The notes under the pieces: model-generated
Database searches by the model: none
The model's input: the letters and a program-made list of their open reading frames with translations, nothing else
What the model was told of the DNA's origin: nothing
In this document: positions 60,285 to 64,000 of the stretch, one piece after another
Numbering within the stretch: the stretch's first letter is position 1
Layout: each line of letters opens with the position of its first letter
Made by a program: the position numbers and the translations under genes
DNA from: Boswellia sacra
Taxonomy: Eukaryota; Streptophyta; Magnoliopsida; Sapindales; Burseraceae
Reading direction: 5' to 3'
Assembly: GCA_013180625.2 (NCBI GenBank)
Contig: SNVD02008206.1
Location: 248,001-312,000, forward strand
DNA: 64,000 nucleotides

Positions 60285-60879
60285 TAATGCATTGTAGCTT
60301 GCAAGGGATAAAATTAATGTTCAAAGTTTTTGTTGATATGAATGTGATTGTTCGTATTATGCCAATTAACTACTTGTTAGCACAATCTAAACTCTCTCTA
60401 TAAAAATTCATATATACTTGTCTTTTTCAAAATTTTGAGGCATTCTTGGAAATTATTATTATTGTTGTTGTTGTCGTTTTATTTTATTTTTTTATACTCA
60501 AGAATTAAGTGACACGTTAGATTGTGTCTTAATCTGTTGGAATCAGAAAAATACTGAATGAACAAATGTATTATCTTCTTGTTTAATATGAATTAACCAA
60601 GATGATAGAGAAAGTGTTACTAATCACTTGCATGCTTTTGTTAATTTATTGTTTTCAAGTGGTGTATTCCATATTAAGGCTCATAGTTTTTTTTAATAAT
60701 TCCATTTGTATTTTGTTTAGGTTTCTATTCTATATATGTGACCTTAAATATATTTTTATTATTATTTTAAAAGTTAATAAAATTATTATATTTTCACAAA
60801 AGAATTTATATTATAAATGATACATCTATTATCATAATTTTATTAATAAAATATATATTTTATATATATGATAATTCAT

Positions 60880-61441
60880 ATTTGATGGTCTTGAATATGA
60901 CAATAACGATAAATATTATTATGAAGAACTAGACAATAATAAACAGTCAAATATGAGCAAAAAAAATCTTTCATACGTGACAAAATACAAACCGTCAGGT
61001 ATAAAAAATACTATTTTTAATAGTAATATTAATATTTGTCTATAAAAAAGGAGTCAAATATTATGCCACCACATACTTGACGGTCAAATACAATCAAATT
61101 TGAAGGAATTCGGACCGTTACCGTTCATTATATTTGACCATTATAGTCAAATATTACTAATAGTATTTTCTAAATTTCGACCGTTAAATTCGTCATATTT
61201 GACAGTTTCTGTCAAACATTGATTCCAAAAACCGTCAAATATTATCAAAAAATCAATTCCAATTGCATATAAATTTGACTACTTATTAAAAGTCAAATAT
61301 ATTATAGTGTACATTTGACTGTTTGACCAACAGTCAACTATTATCAGATTTGATAGTGACATATATGACACGCAGTAACCGTAAAATATGATCATATTTG
61401 ATGGCTAAAAATAGTCAAATATTTGTGTTTTTCTTGTAGTG
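60880..61441. repeat. Right subterminal repeat region of E4
   Basis: This is an array of TTTGACnGT and inverted copies. The last 150 bp (ATTTGACTGTTTGACCAACA..., GACATATATGACACGCAGTA...) are close to those of E1, with CpG-type decay. The two elements are therefore one family. Confidence 0.88.
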
Positions 61442-62287
61442 AATTATAATATTTAATAAAGATGTTCTCTAAGTTTCAATGTTATTGTATTGCACAATTG
61501 TCTGAAAAGAAATTTATTTTATATGCATGCTTTTATAACATTAATTTCTTTATATATAACACAGATAGTAAAAAGTAGAGACTGATTAACATCAAGCAAC
61601 GAGGACAGAGACTAAAATTTCTTCCAAAAGCTATCTTTATGATAACATCATAAACTGGTAAAACTGCAGAACCATCCAAAGCAAGGAAACTATAATTGCG
61701 TCAACATGATCTTGGTATACAAGTTTAGTTTTTGTAGAAGAAATAATCAAATAATGAACGCATTTCTACATCTAATGAATATTCAACTAGAATCCCTCAT
61801 GGCAACGTTTTATTGAAGTTTCAATCCTGATCGCCTAGAGGCTCCTAATTTGACTAACATTTTAGGTTCAATTCAATCCTTGAACATTAGAATTTGCATA
61901 AACCATTCAAGAGACGATTAATGAAATTGAACACAATAAGATTAAGCTTGCTTATAAATATATTTTGAGCTTAAATTTTCTCATCCCAGGCCATGGTCAC
62001 CTATATTTGCCCCCAAAAAAGGTGCATTATTCATCTTTGGAGATCCCCTTTTTGATGCCAGAAATTTGACTCTAACTAGATGAAGTTAAACCTTTTCAAA
62101 TGTGTTGCAGTTGAGTATGCAAAGTTGCCTTTAATTCCAACATATTTACCATCCTATAATGATCAATTTACAAATGGGGTGAACTTTGCATCTGTGGTGC
62201 TCTATCTGAAAATCGTGGAGGATTAGTATGCCAACGATCTTGCATACTGGCCTATTTGCTTGAGTCTTTGATAATATGATTATTAAC
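61442..62287. other. Intergenic stretch, nothing recognised
   Basis: Mixed AT-rich sequence between E4 and the TRIM, with no convincing exon. Upstream exons of GDSL copy C might have lain here but are not recognisable. Confidence 0.4.
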
Positions 62288-62928
62288 TGTTGGGTGTGTA
62301 ACCAAAGTCCCATATTGGCTAGACATAGAGAAGATCGTGGACATATAAGTATAGACCAGCACTCCACTAGTATGAGGCCTTTTGGGTAGAATCCAAAAGC
62401 AAATCCATGAAGGCTTGGGCCCAAAGTAGACAACATCATATCAATGTAGAGTTTTGTGCGGTCCATAGTCTCCCAATAAGTGGTATCAGAGCTCAGGCCT
62501 AGACTAAACCAGGAGAATATGTGATAAAAATTCTCGGAGTATCGAACAAAGATGGTGAGTCCATGGATCTGTGGTTGAGCTCTATTTGGCAACAGGGATA
62601 GGGATAGAGCAAGCTTTCAAGATAGGAGGTAGCCAAGGCCTCGATGAAGCAGATAGATGGATGATTGTTTGAGGGAAGGCTCGGAAAAAGAAAAAAAAAC
62701 ATATGAAATAGTATGGTCCTTTGTTTGAGGGGGGGATTGTTGGGTGTGCAACCAAAGTCCCACATTGGCTAGACATGGGAAAGATCATAGGCATATAAGT
62801 ATGGACAAACACTCCATTGATATGAGGCATTTTGGGTAGAATCCAAAAGCAAATCCATGAGGGCTTTGGTCCAAAGTGGACAATATCATACCAATGTGGA
62901 GTTTTGTGCGGTCCATAGTCTCCCAACA
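62288..62928 (+). mobile_element. TRIM (terminal-repeat retrotransposon in miniature), 641 bp
   Basis: Two 191-bp direct LTRs (62288-62478 and 62738-62928) start TGTTGGGTGTG and end CCCAATA or CCCAACA. Two bases inside the left LTR is the primer site TGGTATCAGAGC (62481-62492), complementary to initiator tRNA-Met. A polypurine tract GAGGGGGGGAT precedes the right LTR. The flanks TTAAC and TTAAA are a near-perfect 5-bp target duplication. The internal region (about 260 bp) has no coding capacity, as is usual for TRIMs. Open frames on the minus strand here are chance. Confidence 0.93.
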
Positions 62929-62958
62929 TTAAAATACATGATTTTGTCGAAATTGCAG

Positions 62959-63584
62959 GTGATATACCTTCAAACTAAAGCAAGTTATTTCAAGATTGCA
63001 CAGAAGCAGTTGAAGCGAAAATAGGATGATGCAGGTGTAAAAACATTATTATCAGAAGCTGTTTACTTATTCAACATTGGGAGCAAATAATCATTTTTTC
63101 CTCCTCCAAACAAACTCATCTATGCTTCAATCCAATTACTCTAAAAAGAAGTATTTAGGGATGGTGATTGGAAACTTGACAACTACTATTAAAGTAATTA
63201 ATCCATCCACCAATGCTGCATGTGTTCTCTTTGATTTTGAGTTACTTGAGTTTTTTCTTTTATCTGTCAGGAAATATATTGGAAAGGATGGAGGAAATTT
63301 GCTTTCATGTACTTGATTCCTCTGGGTTGTACACAACTCATGAGACGACTGGCAGGCACAGGATCACGCCTGAAGGTTGTTTCGGAGTTAGCAGAAAAAC
63401 ATGACAACGCACTCTTGCAATTCCTCTGGGAAATAGATAGTCAACTAAAGGGATTAAGATATTCAAATTATGATTTCTACACTACAGTAAATAAAGCAAT
63501 CAATAATCCTTAAAGATATGGTATGTGAAGATGTTAATGTTGCCCTCCAGATGTCATCTCAAGACAATATTTGAACATTCATAG
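62959..63584 (+). pseudogene. GDSL esterase/lipase copy C, broken
   Basis: After an acceptor (AAATTGCAG) it reads VIYLQTKASYFKIAQKQLKR, KTLLSEAVYLFNIGS, then frame breaks. The recognisable tail is LIPLGCTQLMRRLAGTGSRLKVVSELAEKHDNALLQF...GLRYSNYDFYTTVNKAINNP (63307-63513). The following exon (FKEG..CC) is deleted; only a rump matching PPDV and the final EHS* (TAG at 63582-63584) remains. It lacks the 3.1-kb insert of copy A and so shows the empty site. Confidence 0.85.
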
Positions 63585-63815
63585 TTGAAATCTATTTAGC
63601 ATTAAATCCTTAGTTCCATTAAATGTATATCTGGAATTGTTATATCATTTTAAATATACATATATATTTTAGAAATAATAACTTTCAAAGGGAATTGAAA
63701 TGCAAGCTTTATTGCTTCATTGATGTAAAGACTCAATAACTTTAAAGTACAATAAAAAAGAGAACAAACAAGAAGCTAGCATACATAGATGAACTCACAA
63801 AAATGTATTGTTACA

Positions 63816-64000
63816 TCATGTAGCCCTAATATCTTTCACAAACTTCATTTTAATCTTCTTAAGTTTAGCAACGATGCATTTCATATTTATCCTCTGCTCA
63901 GGTGACTCCATCAAACAATCCAAAGCCAAATCCATAATGCTTAGCACACAATCAATAGTGTTCGCAAAAATATTTTGTTGTTGCAACAAATTAGCATCCA
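63816..64000 (-). CDS. LRR receptor-like kinase copy 3, C-terminal end (partial)
   Basis: This is the end of a subfamily XII kinase domain: LALDCLMESPEQR (the conserved Arg of subdomain XI), then KIKMKFVKDIRAT with TGA at 63818-63816. The gene runs off the right edge. Its C-terminus is longer than in copy 2, where one lost base gives an early stop. The spacing to the GDSL copy upstream repeats that of copies A and 2, which supports the tandem array. Confidence 0.85.
   Translation of the reverse strand, partial: DANLLQQQNIFANTIDCVLSIMDLALDCLMESPEQRINMKCIVAKLKKIKMKFVKDIRAT

Larger units (their letters stand above)
55346..61441. mobile_element. CACTA transposon E4 (about 6.1 kb), diverged
   Basis: The left end CGCTACAAGAAATTTTTTACAT at 55346 is a one-base variant of CACTACAAGAAA. 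The right end GTGTTTTTCTTGTAGTG ends at 61441 and is preceded by about 550 bp of TTTGAC-type repeats closely matching the right end of E1. The TATA-like block lies at the same 137-bp offset as in E1 and E2, which supports this left boundary. Flanking triplets (TTA and AAT) do not match, so the target duplication has decayed or the element was rearranged. It holds a LEUNIG piece and other exon-like fragments. Confidence 0.8.

Noticed and set aside
62146..62929. Open frames of 88-148 codons on the minus strand
   Set aside because: They run through the TRIM LTRs and internal region, repeat between the two LTRs and match no family.

Overview
The window is nuclear DNA of a eudicot plant, probably a rosid, though the species cannot be told from sequence alone. 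The evidence is AT-rich DNA, plant-type introns, subfamily XII leucine-rich-repeat receptor kinases (LRR-RLKs), GDSL lipase families, CACTA and LTR elements, and best-recognised homologies to plant housekeeping proteins.

The underlying locus is a decayed tandem array with the repeating unit [GDSL esterase/lipase on +, LRR-RLK on -]. From left to right it holds: the 5' part of RLK copy 1 (1-1799, open as far as seen); GDSL copy A (about 7.28-11.27 kb, broken); RLK copy 2 (11501-46507, broken and split into three pieces by two transposons); GDSL copy B (48824-49081, last exon only); GDSL copy C (62959-63584, broken); and the 3' end of RLK copy 3 (63816-64000, running off the window). Because the copies are similar, an intact copy often serves as the empty site that proves an insertion in another.

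The dominant feature is a set of four CACTA (En/Spm-type) DNA transposons with CACTACAAGAAA termini that carry captured pieces of host genes. E1 (12691-34643, TSD AGT) sits in the transmembrane segment of RLK copy 2. It carries, all on +, pieces of exportin-7, NRAP/NOL6, CCS1, a pectin acetylesterase, NPC1 and the proteasome subunit RPN1, with introns retained. E2 (35555-44933, TSD TTT) sits in the LRR region of the same gene and carries XRN 5'-3' exoribonuclease, an LRR-malectin receptor ectodomain and FEN1, all on +. E3 (49236-52137, TSD TTG) carries a shuffled transketolase copy on -. E4 (about 55346-61441) is older and carries a LEUNIG-type WD40 piece plus exon-like fragments I cannot name. 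E1, E2 and E4 share a TATA-like block about 137 bp inside the left end, upstream of the same-sense gene pieces.

Inside E1, in the middle of the captured CCS1 exon, lies an Athila-like LTR retrotransposon (20688-28618, minus strand, 1383-bp LTRs, TSD AGGCC, tRNA-Asp-type primer site). It has gag but no recognisable pol. In place of pol it carries an unidentified open reading frame pair and an intact, intronless cytokinin-activating LONELY GUY (LOG) gene (23429-24079). The nesting order is therefore RLK pseudogene, then CACTA E1, then captured CCS1 exon, then LOG-bearing retrotransposon.

Smaller elements are a 641-bp TRIM with 191-bp LTRs (62288-62928), two probable LTR relics (7503-10616 in GDSL A; about 52976-55183), possible hAT-like ends, a long CT microsatellite, a 49-bp GC-rich minisatellite and a degenerate AT-rich repeat field. 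No tRNA or rRNA genes were seen. The only genes that look open are RLK copy 1 (partial), RLK copy 3 (partial) and the retroelement-borne LOG.
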